Origin: Chelydra serpentina
Lineage: Eukaryota; Chordata; Testudines; Chelydridae
NCBI GenBank assembly: GCA_037349315.1
Contig: JBAIAC010000033.1
Span: 10,806,001 to 10,870,000, forward strand
Direction: 5' to 3'
DNA: 64,000 bases
A model generated the notes under the pieces. The model saw nothing but the letters and a program-made list of their open reading frames with translations, searched no databases and was not told where the DNA came from. The translations under genes and the position numbers were made by a program. Below are positions 19,935 to 31,442 of this stretch, piece after piece (positions within the stretch are counted from its first letter, which is position 1; each line of letters starts with the position of its first letter).

Positions 19935-20301
19935 AATAGGTGCCAACTCCATGGGTACTCTGGGACTGGAGCACCCACATGGGAAAAAGGTGGATGCTGA
20001 GCACCCACCGGCAGCCCCTGTCAACTCCCACCCCCTTGCCTGCTGGCGGGCCCCATGGATCAGTGCCTCCCCCTCCGTCCCCACGCCTCCCACCTGCTGT
20101 GAACAGCTGTTTCACGGTATGCAGGAGGCTGGAAGGGAGGGGGGGAGGAGTGAGGACGTGGAGCACTTGGGGGAGGGGGTGGAACGGGGGTGGGAAGTGG
20201 CGGGGCAGGGGTGGGGCCTTAGGGGAAGGGTGGATAGGGGGGGCCTGGGTGAGAGCCAGGGGTTGAGCACCCCCTGGCACTTTTGAAAGTCAGCACCTGT
20301 G
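19935..20301. mobile_element. hAT MITE, AGGTGCCAACTC type
   Basis: The ends AATAGGTGCCAACT and AGTCAGCACCTGTG are inverted copies, and the perfect 8-bp duplication GTTTATTT lies at 19927-19934 and 20302-20309. It is 367 bp, GC-rich inside and non-coding. It sits just 60 bp upstream of LRRC49 exon 4. Confidence 0.85.
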
Positions 20302-20361
20302 GTTTATTTTATTGTGCAATGAACTGCAGGTTTGTGGTAATTTATTTTTTTTCCCCTCCAG

Positions 20362-20559
20362 GAGATGGAAGATTATTGACTCCTTTGGTGCGTAATAAGC
20401 AGGTGTATGTCCCAGTAGCAGCCAATTTGGCAGACCTTTCTGGTCTGGAATTGAAACAAGGTGCAGGCTGTCTATCAGCATTTGGGGATTCTTCTATTCA
20501 TACTCCTACAAAATCCAGAACCCGACAGGGCTGTCATAGCGCTGGTCCAAATATTTCAG
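20362..20559 (+). CDS. LRRC49: LRRC49 exon 4 (probable cassette exon)
   Basis: The acceptor is TTCCCCTCCAG and the donor TTTCAG|GTAACT. At 198 nt, phase 1 on both sides, it adds 66 residues (68-133) with GRLLTPLVRNKQVYVPV and SIHTPTKSRTRQ. The frame is continuous with exons 3 and 5, but skipping the exon also keeps the frame. The human sequence I know runs from the exon 3 part directly to the exon 5 part, so this exon may be alternative. No domain is recognised; it is Ser/Gly/Thr-rich and probably disordered. Confidence 0.75.
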
Positions 20560-22248
20560 GTAACTATGGAGACTAGTCTGTGTTGACAAGTAGTCCAATT
20601 TTTTTCTTTCTAATTATGTGTCTTGTGGAAAAGTTATAGGTTACAACTTCTTATGCCTCTTCCTCTGCCAGTATGTGTGGCTAATCAGAAAGCACTGGCT
20701 ACTAGTCCTTTATGTTTTTGTATTATGAGGATCAGAATGAGCCTTATCAATAAATAGTTAGTTATAGTTTTACATTAAAAGGACATCCTTTTTTAAAATA
20801 TAGATTTCTTCTTCTTTTTTCCTAAATTTTGTATTGTCTGTATGAACCATTGTCCAGTATTATACCGCACTCCACACAGGCTTCCTGTTACGTTTCAGAT
20901 TGATTTTCAAGTCTTTGATCTTGCATGTATTGGTCCAAACATCTGTGATTAAACTTATTCAATTTTCTCTTTGGTCCTATCTATTCATTAAATTCCCCCC
21001 CATCTCATTTTTTCTTTTTTTCCCCCCTCTGCTCCCCACAAATAAATAAAAACAAAGTTTGGGTTGCTCCAGGAATTTAGCATAAAAATTAGGGGAAAGT
21101 GCGGAAAGTATTATGTTTAAAAACAAGAATCCTACCTAATCACAATATTCATCAGTATGTCTAGTCTAACTTTAGGTTTAAAGCAAGAAGGAATGCACTT
21201 TTTGAGGTGTCAAAGAAACTATTAGTTGTTGCTTCTTTCAAACTTTCTTCGTCACCCTAACCCCAATTTAAACTTATTTTAATTATAAGGGAAGGAGGAA
21301 TTTGTGTGATCAGCCATAGGACTTGAGCCCCCATTCTTATGGTGGGTACGGGCATAGGGGCCTATTTCAGAAGAATAGTTTTTCGGTGAATGGTTCTCCA
21401 AATAAGTCAGAGGTTTGCAGGCTCCTTCAGTTTTGTATGTGTTGTAATGAATTTTAAGCCCTTTCTCCTCCCCGCCAATTATTTAACTATTAAGTATAGA
21501 CTCCAGAGTAGCCAATTAAATTATGTCATCAAAATAGCCCCTCTTTTCTTTCACCATAACAGAGAGAGACATAGGGCCCATTCCTATAAGGTGCTGTGAA
21601 CTCCTGACCTTGTGAGTAATTCCATTCAGCACTTACTTGACTGGACCGTATAATGTTAGGCTGCTTCATTTTGTTGTATCTTTAAAATTAAAATATCATC
21701 ATCCACACCCAGATAACATGTTTCCCCCTTTAAAAATATGCCTAACTTCAGGCATAGCCAGTTATAATCTCAGAATTGGGGTGAAGTAAAATTAAATTCT
21801 TCTAGTTCACCTCTGTTTCATTTGGAAGATGTCTTCCTCAGAGTTCAGATATTGCAGTTAAATCCATGAATGCAACCTGTAACCTGATGTCTGAATGTTT
21901 CTGGAGCATTCTAATACAAATAAAGGTAACTTTGAGCAGGTTCCAAATTTACAACATACTATAAACAATGAGTTGGTATCAAGTGATGTGAAATCAACCA
22001 AATTAATAGTTACGTTTCTAAAAGCATATGTATGGTATGGTTGTAGTAACTTATAAATAACACAAGAGAAAACATGGGTAAGTATTCATTCTAGTATAAA
22101 CATTGGGTAGAGTCAATTAAGTACCATGATGGAGTCCTAACATACATGTGAACAATGCATATAGGAATATTCCACCTTTATTCTTCAGAATTAATAAAGT
22201 AACTTAAAATTTCTAATTCAAGTTTTTTTTTGTATGATTTTTTAATAG
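20560..22248 (+). other. LRRC49: LRRC49 intron 4, nothing recognised
   Basis: AT-rich intron without clear repeats or exons. Frame 21390-21599 has no support. Confidence 0.6.
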
Positions 22249-22351
22249 AGAACATAAATTTTGGGAGCAGTGCATCAATCACAGCATTTCCCATTCTGCA
22301 TCGTGCTGCTGATGAAAAAATACTGACTTCTGATAGGCTGACCCTTGAAAG
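22249..22351 (+). CDS. LRRC49: LRRC49 exon 5
   Basis: The acceptor is TTTTTTAATAG and the donor GAAAG|GTAAGG. The exon covers residues 134-167 and two bases, including FPILHRAADEKILTSDRLTL, close to human FPILQRSSEEKILYSDRLSL. It starts in phase 1 and ends in phase 2. Confidence 0.92.
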
Positions 22352-22779
22352 GTAAGGAATGTTCCAATAAGATGTATTTGAGAATGGTGTAAGTATCATG
22401 TTGTGTAGATGAGAAAAATGTGCACTGCATTTAAAACTTCAACATAATTTATCATAACTTTGACAAATATTCCATTTGTGCCTGGTCTCAGTTTGAGAGC
22501 TAACTTTTTTTCAAGTTTGACAGATACCTTTTTTGTTGCATTTGAATGGGCTAACGTTTGCATTTTAACTCCTATAGTTTGTTTTATAATCTGAATTCTG
22601 ACATGCCAGAATCTTTAAACTAAAGCCTGCCTCTCTTATTATTAATTAGTATTATTTAAGTAATGCCCAGAGGCCCCAATTAAAATTTGGCCCCCATTTT
22701 GTTAGATGGTGCACACATATGAAGACATGGTCCATGTTGGCCTCCATTACTGTCGTGGCTGAGTACTACCAAAAATTTG

Positions 22780-22950
22780 TTCTCACAACACTCCTCTGAG
22801 GTGGAGAAGTATGGTTATCACCTTTTTAAAGATGAGGAACCGAGGCACTGAGAGGTTAAGTGAGTTACTCCTGGTCACATAGGAAGTCTGTAGCAAAGCC
22901 AAAAATTAGACCCTAATTTCCTGAGTCCTAGTCCAATGCATTGACCATAA
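22780..22950 (+). repeat. MIR / CORE-SINE-like old repeat
   Basis: AAGATGAGGAACCGAGGCAC, GAGAGGTTAAGTGAGTTACTC, GGTCACATAGGAAGTC and GAGTCCTAGTCCAATGCA follow the order of the MIR core known in amniotes. It is diverged and without target duplication. A weaker similar piece lies near 62815-62860. Confidence 0.65.
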
Positions 22951-22951
22951 C

Positions 22952-24868
22952 ATTTTTCCATATAGATCATTATTTCCCCCTAGTTAAGATGCTCAAAAGA
23001 TGTCCCAAAAGAAAAAGTATGCATAAAGATCATGATTAACTTGGAGTCAGGCAGTGGAAGGAACGTGATCATGCACCCTGGATGTCATTCTGCCATAGTA
23101 ATATGCTTTGGAGAAGCTGAACAGCCTTCCTTCCTTCCAAGACATTCCCTTTCCCCCTATCCCCAAATTTGGTGGTGACACATCAGAAATGTTCTGGCTT
23201 ACATTAACACTAAAAATGATTATACTGTTTTCTGGCATCAATAACAAGGAGCAGGCACTGATGCACCAAGGAGTCTGAATGCCAGAGAGGGCACCAGTGT
23301 ACCGAGAAATAATTATTAAAACACTTGGGAAGCTCCACAAAGAAAGCTGGTTCATGCATTAATTATGGTTTTACAAGAAAAATACTGTGCTGAAACATGG
23401 AGGGCAGGTGCTGTGGCAGATACTGAAACACGGGAGAGAAAGCATGTCACAACGTGAGTGAATATGTCAAAACATGCACTGGCTCTCCCCAGCTGGTGTC
23501 AAAACCCTAGATAGAAATTGAAGCCAATGCTAAAAAGCTAGTGGAGTGTCCTGTAAGTATCTTTTGTACAGCAGTCTGGAAAAAATGGTGATAAGTCACG
23601 GTAGAATTTGTGAATTTTGCAAAATCTTAATTGTATATAAATTTGTTTAAAGGAAAATGTTTCTCTTCTCCAGTGCAAGCTTGTTTTGATTCTTCCATCC
23701 CTAATGGATGCCTTATAAATAGGCATTCCATATTTAAATGGTAAAAATATTATATTTTTCTCCTTTTCATGTAAAGGGTGATAAAGTCCTGCATTAATGA
23801 TGCATAATTCTTTTAAAAGACAAGTTCCTAACTAGTACTTAGATTAGAAAAATTATCTACACATTCAGGGTAAAACCCTGGCCCTATTAAGGTCAATGGG
23901 AGTTTTGTTATGGTTAGCAGGGCCAGGATTTCACCCTCACTTGTTAACTTGTCTATCAGGTTTTATGAATTTCTGGGCTAAAGTATCATGACTATGATGT
24001 AATTTCTGGCTATAACTATAGTGGCGTAACTTTTAGAATAATAATAAAAAAGCAAAGGTGTTAAAAATGAAATAGTAAAACAGTATAAATCCCCAGCCTG
24101 CAAAAGTTTATATCGCAGCATGTAGCTACTCCCACAAGCAGTCCCATGAGTTCAGTGGGATTCTTCCTAGAAGCCACTGTCAGAGGGGCTGTAACCCTTT
24201 GCAGTACCACACCCACAACTTGTTTTACTTTTGTGTATAGCCTAGATTGGTTTTGTTTTTACTTGTCATATTTAATGTGTATTGTTTCATAAAGTAAAAG
24301 TTCAGTAAACCAGTTAATCCCCCCACAAAATAGTAAAAGGATAGTTTTTGATTGGCATTAGTATAAATATGGACTCTGATATAGTATCCAGGCAGCCACT
24401 GGCTGCTGGAAGATTATAATGTTGACACAAAGGGGCTGATACTGAGATGATGAGTCTGTAGCAACACTGCTGAGTAACAAGTAAATAAATGATGATTAAT
24501 AGAAAGGCTTTAGGAAACATTTTGAAGCCTCTGGCCATATTTATTAATATAATTTGGTGCATAATTTATATATTACATTCAGTTAACATCCCGTAGTTCT
24601 AACAGTTCTTAAAATAAATGAAGTTTAACAATATAGTGTAATGAAATGATTTTATTCTATGTGTTTTATTATCAGAGTAGTTCAGATTATTAAAAGAACA
24701 CTAAATACAAAACAAAAATGAAATATTGAAAATTGTCATGATCTCTTCTGGATTCTTTGATATAATTCACATTTGCACTAGGGAGAGTTTGTTTTATCAC
24801 CTACTTTACGTTTTTTAATTTTCTAATAATGGATTACAAAATTATTACTTATAATCTTTCTTTTTCAG
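22952..24868 (+). other. LRRC49: LRRC49 intron 5, right part, nothing recognised
   Basis: AT-rich intron. No exon, RNA gene or well-bounded repeat seen. Confidence 0.5.
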
Positions 24869-25072
24869 GCAAAAACTGACAGTTTGTCCAGTTATCGATG
24901 GGGAAGAACATCTTCGCCTGTTGAACTTCCAGCATAACTTTATAACTCGGATCCAGAATATCTCTAATCTGCAGCATCTTGTTTTCTTAGATTTATATGA
25001 TAATCAGATAGAGGAAATAAGTGGGCTTTCAACTCTGAGGTCTCTACGTGTCCTTCTGTTGGGGAAGAACCG
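24869..25072 (+). CDS. LRRC49: LRRC49 exon 6 (first leucine-rich repeats)
   Basis: The acceptor is CTTTTTCAG and the donor AACCG|GTAAAA. The exon covers residues 168-235 plus two bases. It holds the cap region QKLTVCPVIDGEEHLRLLNF and three SDS22-type repeats: FITRIQNISNLQHL, LDLYDNQIEEISGLSTL and LRVLLLGKNR. The LxxLxLxxN pattern with 22-residue spacing is clear, and identity to human LRRC49 is very high. It starts and ends in phase 2. Confidence 0.95.
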
Positions 25073-27057
25073 GTAAAAAATGTTTTTTTGACTAGATCTG
25101 TATATTTTATTTATGGTGTAACACCTGTAGCCTGCATCATATCTGTTCTGTTTAAAGTTCCTGGTTGTCAGATTATTTATGAGAGCTGCAAACTGTTTCA
25201 GTCATCTATGTTAGGACCAATGTGGAGCATGGTACTGGGATTTTTCATTTTTCCAAAATGCTACAAAACTCAGCATTTTCACTATGGAATTTGCCATTTT
25301 GCCTGCGGCCAGGTGTTGAACAACTTTTATATTCTTGTGTTGCCAGGAACTGCCTGCTGGGGCCTCTTGCTCTCTAGCTTTCCCCAAAAGAGGGTGTTAA
25401 TTGAATTACAGTGCATAATCCCTGCACTGTTTGATGTATCCAGGTAGCACGTGGTTGGAGAACCAAGAGCTGGAGTTCAGCTTGCAGCTAGAGAGTGGAG
25501 GGAGTGAGAAGTGTAAGCCAAGTGGAGAATAGCACAGTAATGAAGTCCTAGGGAGTAGTGGAAAGGAGCTTCAGAACTGGCTACAGTCTCCCCCTTTCCT
25601 GGCATATATTGGTGGAAGGTGAGCGGAGGCTACAGGAATGGAGCTAAACTACTTGGAGAGCATGGTTTTAAAAAATTGTCAAAATAATAATGAGTTGTAA
25701 ATGAATAAGTATTTTTAACTGAGATGTGCATGGTTTTGTATGAGTAAGGGAGGATGCGAATGCGAGGTGTTTCATGATGGTAGAAGAAATGTTTCAGTGA
25801 AATTTAGGGTTTGCTGATGTGAAATTGCGTCCCATTGTACCACTGTGTCCAGGGACTTGAATATAGATTTCTGATACAATGGAGTGGCTATACCACATTT
25901 AAATATGGAGGCGCAGACTAGTAAGTAGAGCTAAATAATATGAATGATCTTGAGTCTGATAGTGTTTCTAATTATATAGTTCTGTTGACAGTGTAACAAA
26001 TAAGTTAAAAGTTGAAATGGTAACAATTTATATTGTAATACAGGACAATGAATATTGCAAGGAGTGCACAAATTCAGATTACTGTGCAAGAATTTTTAGC
26101 AATTTCTGTTGATGTGCTCACTTTCAGTAAAATGGTTATTTTTTTAAAAGTAAACTAGTTTAGCTGCATGATTCTGAGAACAAAGGCTGGTTTAAGTTCA
26201 CAGCTCCCGAAGTTATGTGGTTACATCAGAATCTCGGCTTTCATTTAAATGTAAAAATAATTTTCTAGCCCTGTTTTCTGGCACTCATGATCGTAAAGAA
26301 AAACTTGAAAATGTGACTTGTGCAGTGACAGCTGGTTAACTTTGCAGTCAGCCTGAAACACAAGCTTTGAGAGAGGTGAACTGCATCTCAGTAGGGTGTT
26401 ATCTTCCGGACCCACTGTTCTGAGGTGAGGGGGAGCCTGAGGTGGGGGGAAAAATGGGAGTCTTAAGCTGCTACCCTCCTTTCTGCCACAACCATTCCAA
26501 GAGGAATCGGTGGCCATAGCACGGGAGCGGGGGCATGGGGACAGAGCCACTGTGGGGTCTCTGATGTGCCTAGGGCATAGATTGCTCCAGTACAGCCCTG
26601 CTGAAAAGTGCATCTTAAACCTGAAGAAATTAACTAACACAATAGGGCTTGGCATCTTTGATGCTAAATGACTAAAGCCTGAGTGGGCTAACCAATTAGT
26701 CCTATTTTGTGATCTTTTGGGGTTTTTTTATGTCCTGCAGTAATACAAGGGTGTGTGCAGTGGAATGAAAGATTCTATTCTTCTATAGGGAATTACCTGT
26801 TATTTTTTTTAAGGATTTTTTTAGATCACTATGATTTTGGTGCTATTTAGTAACATCTTTTAAACATGTATTCATGTTTGCTATTGCCATTTAATCTGTG
26901 GTTATGCTGTTTGAGAAAGGGAGTATGTGTACTGGAATGTGAAATATTTCATATAAAGCAAGGTACTTTCTAACTATAGTATTTCTCTACTGAAGCTTTA
27001 GGATTATATATGATCTTGCCAGTGATCTTGCATGGGGCTTATACTTTTTTCTGGTTA
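25073..27057 (+). other. LRRC49: LRRC49 intron 6, left part, nothing recognised
   Basis: Intron 6 is 13 kb. This part has no supported feature. The frame at 25088-25447 continues past the exon 6 donor in another frame and shows no domain. Confidence 0.5.
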
Positions 27058-27062
27058 GCTAT

Positions 27063-27599
27063 TGTCAGGATGGCAGTATTGAACCCCATTCTGCTGAATC
27101 CCTAGATGGTGTCCTGAGCTTCTGTGCCATGACAGAACACTGAACCATCACCCCTGAACTGGCTGAACACTAGCCTTAGTGCTCGAGCCTTTAGCCCCAT
27201 AGCAGCCATGTCCCAGGCCCCTGATTGGCTGGACAGACAGCATTCTCATAGGATATCTGGGCTATATAAAGACCCCAGCAGGAAGAGGAAGCTGTCTGAG
27301 CAACAGGCCATTGCCTTGCCTTGCTACTTTTGCATAGCTTATCTTACTGCCTCGCTGCCTGGCCTGACCCTGCCTGGCTGCCCTGCTGTGTCGCCTGAAC
27401 TTGAGTTGTCAGCTCATTGCCTTGACGTACTGACCCAGCCCCTTGGATTGGATCTCCTGACTAGTGACCTCTGCGAGAACTCTGACCAGTGCCCTGGACT
27501 GCCTCTGATACCAATTGACCTCTTGGCTGCCCACCACCTGTGCATACTTGACCGTTGCTCTGGACTGCTACTAGCCCGCTTTGGCCAGCGTGCATTACA
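27063..27599 (+). mobile_element. Solo LTR with TATA box
   Basis: The unit TGTCAGGATGG to GTGCATTACA is flanked by the 5-bp duplication GCTAT (27058-27062 and 27600-27604). TATATAAA at 27263-27270 fits an LTR promoter on the plus strand. The following region has irregular CTG/CCTGGAC-type repeats that keep a frame open (27208-27645), which I do not regard as a gene. There are no internal retroviral genes. Confidence 0.8.
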
Positions 27600-28913
27600 G
27601 CTATGCTATGTGTTAACAGAGCAGAACACACATTGCATATGCTAAAGCAGCAGACATTCAAGTATTTACTGTGAAATTCTTAATTCTAGAACCAAAACAA
27701 AACCAACCAACTAACAAAATTTCCTAGGAGTGAAAAATTGTTTTGTGATATGAATAGTTTGGCTGTCAAAAATCTTAATAGAAATCTTTAGGATGAAACT
27801 TCAGAGACCTGAACAAGTCTCTTGTGTATCAGGTTAGGGTTAAAATATATTAAATATATTATTTCATAAATAAACAGGAAATGTTACTTATATATTCAAG
27901 AGTGCACCTGTACAATACTTTTTAAAAAACATAAAATTACTTCAGGACATAATCACTCCTCAAAGGTCTGTAGAGTTGACAGTTTTAACTTTAGGCTAAT
28001 ATTCACCAGTAAAATGTGCTGGAAGCATAAAGCATAGTTAAGGGTGAGCCTGTCTTTCAACTTGCATTTGGGCCTTTTTCCTTCATGCTGCTACTAGCTA
28101 TGATTTCTGATACACTATTCATAATACTTACACACAGCTGAGGGATGCTCGTCTGTGCAGAACATTGAGATTTAAGAGTTTTCCTGCATTGTAGGATATA
28201 TATGGTAGCTCTTCTGATTGGCACTCCCTGTTCCACCTGGAAATTTAAGAGAGAGTGGAGGCCTTTTAATTATGAAACGAGTAGGACTTCAAAATCATGG
28301 TCAGGGGAAGGGAACAGGGAGAGGGAGGCAGGGGACAGAGAAAAGATTTAAGGGGTTGCTCTGAACAATATCCCATAGGAAATAAGGGCCATAACAAAAG
28401 AACAAATATATGACAGATATGTACTCATGCTGCTTAATGCGCTGCTGGATAATGATCAGACATTACAGTGATGAGCTTGATATAAGAACTTGTATAGAAT
28501 AGATGTGGATGGGCAGAAAGTCCACATTTAAATCAAAGGAAAGTGATGTGGCAAATCTAAGTGAAGAATATGGCAAGAAAAATGGAGCAGGAAAAATAAA
28601 TGGGTAAAAGAGAAGACAGAATGGAGAAGACAGGTAGCAGATAAAAGTATATCCCAATGGCATATCTACTATGAGGATTTTCTACTTCCCTCTGAAGCAT
28701 TTGGTATTTGGTACTGACCCATCTGGACCTCTGTTCTGATCCAATATGGAAATTCCTATGTTCCTAAGTAGGATGAGCAAGAAACAAAAAGTAGACACAG
28801 AAGTAGAGATGCAGAAAAATAAAGAAGGAAAGAGAAACCTCAAAAATCAAAGGAAATCATGGAAAAGTGTGCTAAATTTTATAGAGACTGAAAATTGTGA
28901 AAAGAGTCTAGAA

Positions 28914-29393
28914 CAGGGATCTCAAACTCGAATCACCAGGAGGGCCACATGAGGACTAGTACATTGGCCCGAGGGCCGCATCACTGACACCCGCCCTGCT
29001 GCCCCCGGCCCCACCCCCCAGTCCACCCCTTCCATGAGGCCTCGCCTCTTCCCACCCCTTCCCCGCCCCCATTCCAACCCCTTCCCCAAATCCCTGCCCC
29101 ACCTCTTCTCCACCTCCCCGCTCCTCCCCCTCCCTCCTGGAAAGCGCTAAGCGCTACCAAACAGCTGTTTGGCGACGAGAAGCACCTGGAGGTAAGCAGA
29201 GGAGCAGGGACGCAGCGTGCTGGGGGGAGGGGGAACAGGGGGAGGGGAGTTTGGCGGGCTGCAGGAAATAACTCTGGGAGGGTGGGGGGGCACGGGGAGC
29301 TTGGCGGGCTGCAGGAAATAACTCGGGGGGGGGGGGGGGAAGCTTGACGGGCACCGGGAAATAACCCTGCGGGCCATGTGTTTGAGACCCCTG
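28914..29393. mobile_element. hAT element, CAGGGATCTCAAAC type
   Basis: Ends CAGGGATCTCAAAC and GTTTGAGACCCCTG are flanked by the perfect 8-bp duplication GTCTAGAA (28906-28913 and 29394-29401). It is 480 bp, GC-rich and non-coding. The right half contains three near copies of GGCGGGCTGCAGGAAATAAC-like units and a run of 14 or more G near 29316-29338. Confidence 0.9.
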
Positions 29394-30213
29394 GTCTAGA
29401 AGAATGCAATCAGGATCACAAATGACAAACATTAGGGGGGAAAAAAGGACCAAGAGTAAGACAGTGGTGAGGGTGGGGATGTGAATGTGACATTCGGGAC
29501 AGCGATTGATTATAAATGGGAAAGATGTATTTGATTGCTTTTTAAAAATATTTTTTATGGTGTGTTGGCAAAATTTCAGGTTCTAGTAAAAACAGTCAAA
29601 AACCCTAGGCTTACTGAGGGTCTTGGAAGTCTGAGTTCTGTGTTTTGTTTTTTAGTTTCTTCTAAATCCTTAGCCATCAACTTCATACTAGTGCCCAAAT
29701 ATTTTTTACATTTGGGAACTGCTGACATCTGTCCTTTGGGAACATGTATATAGTATCAAGAGCAACACAAAAATCAAACATAAAAATGGGATTGATGCAA
29801 TAAATAAGCCTTTTGATTTTGCTTGTTACTGAAAAATACAACCAGATGGGAATTTATGTGGAAAATATTTAAGCCTTGTATAATATTTCTGAAAGCATAT
29901 TGGGGAAAAGGGAAGAGCTCATTTTTTAACAATCTAAATTTATTGTAAACTAATCAAAGATCTAATGAAGCTGCAAAACGTCTTTTTGACTTGTACCAGG
30001 GAAGCCCAGTTTCTTCATCTTTTTTTGAAGAACAGAAATCCTAGACTTCTTCTGAACTATAGCAGGTTTGTTGCATGTGGCAAATAAAACAGGGAATAAA
30101 AAAGAACCAGTTAGTAAGTACAGAAATATCAGTGCTTTCTGTTGTCAAATGGAGGAAATCAAATCAGATTCTGACCACAATTTTATCAGTGTAAATTGAA
30201 GTTGTTCTGTTTA

Positions 30214-31440
30214 CAATAGAGCCTCAGAGTTATGAACACTTCGGGAACGGAGGTTGTTTGCAACTCTGAAATGTTCATAACTTTGAACAGAATGTTACGG
30301 TTGTTCTTTCAAAAGTTTACAAATGAACATTGACTTAATACAGCTTTGAAACTTTACTATGCAGAAGAAAAATGCTGCTTTTAACCATCTTAATTTAAAT
30401 GAAATAAGCACAGAAAGTTTCCTTACCTTGTCAACTCTCTTTTTTTAAACTTACTCTTTATTTTTTTAGTAGTTTACATTTGTCAGGGTTCCCTCCCCAC
30501 TCTAAACTCTAGGGTAAAGACGTGGGGCCCCGCATGAAGAGCCCCTAAGCTTATTTTTACCAGCTTAGGTTAAAACCCCCAAGGTACAAAATTCCCTGCA
30601 CCCTGAGAAATGCTTCTTTCGTTGCCACCATCAAGTGTCTAACAGGAATCCAGGAAAGGAATCACTTGAACTTCCCTCCCCACCAAAATACCCCCTCAAG
30701 CCATACACCCCCTTTCCTGGGAAGCTTGAGAACAATCTCCCAACCAATTGGTTACACAGTGATCTAAAAACCCACCCCCTGGGGTTTAACACCATAGAAA
30801 ACAGCTTCTTAAAAGAAGGATATTATTAAAACAAAGAAGGTAAAATCAGCTCTGTAAAATCAGGATGGTAACTAATTTACTAATTTTACTAATTTACAGG
30901 ATACTCAATTTCCAAACTCAGAGGGATTCCCCCCCCTCTGGACAAACCCTTAAGGTTACAGAAAAAGAAAGGAGTAACCCCTCCCTCTCACACAGGGAAC
31001 GTACCAAGCAAAATAAACAGAAATCTACTCGCTATGCTATCTAAACTTACTTTAGACAAGTGAGGATTTGATGAAAAGATGACTGATTCCTTTTTACTCC
31101 AAGATCACTCCGTGTCTGACAAAGAGGCACACACAAAGCTTTCCCCCTCCCAAGATTTGAAAGTATCTTGTCCCCGCCATTGGTCAGATGCCAGCCAGGT
31201 CAGGTGTCAGTCTGGCTACCTGCATTTCTTAACCCTTTACTGGTAAGAGGATTTTATAGCACTGCATCAGATCCTCTCCCCCTTCCCTTTATATTTATGA
31301 CAACATTTAACACTATTTGGTTTTTTGTTTTTGTTTTTTATCTCTGCTGATGCCTGATTGTGAACTTTGGGTTCCAAAGTGGGTGTGTGGTTGACTGGTC
31401 AGTTCATAACTCGAGGGTTCGTAACTCTGAGGTTCCACTG
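30214..31440. mobile_element. Tigger-like DNA transposon interrupted by a solo LTR
   Basis: Inverted ends CAATAGAGCCTCAGAGTTA and TAACTCTGAGGTTCCACTG are flanked by TA dinucleotides (30212-30213, 31441-31442), as for pogo/Tigger elements. Removing the nested LTR leaves about 400 bp without a transposase gene, so it is a non-autonomous copy. The nesting shows that the transposon is older than the LTR. Confidence 0.75.
30481..31302. mobile_element. Solo LTR nested in the Tigger-like element
   Basis: The unit TGTCAGGGTTCC to TATTTATGACA has inverted TGTCA/TGACA ends and the perfect 5-bp duplication ACATT (30476-30480 and 31303-31307). It is 822 bp with no internal genes. Reading as TGTCATAAATATAAAGGG on the minus strand puts a TATA-like stretch near its start, so the minus orientation is possible. 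Confidence 0.88.
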
Positions 31441-31442
31441 TA

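Noticed and set aside
27208..27645. 145-codon frame with Leu/Pro/Cys-rich sequence
   Set aside because: It lies inside a solo LTR with clean duplications and has irregular repeats; no known domain.
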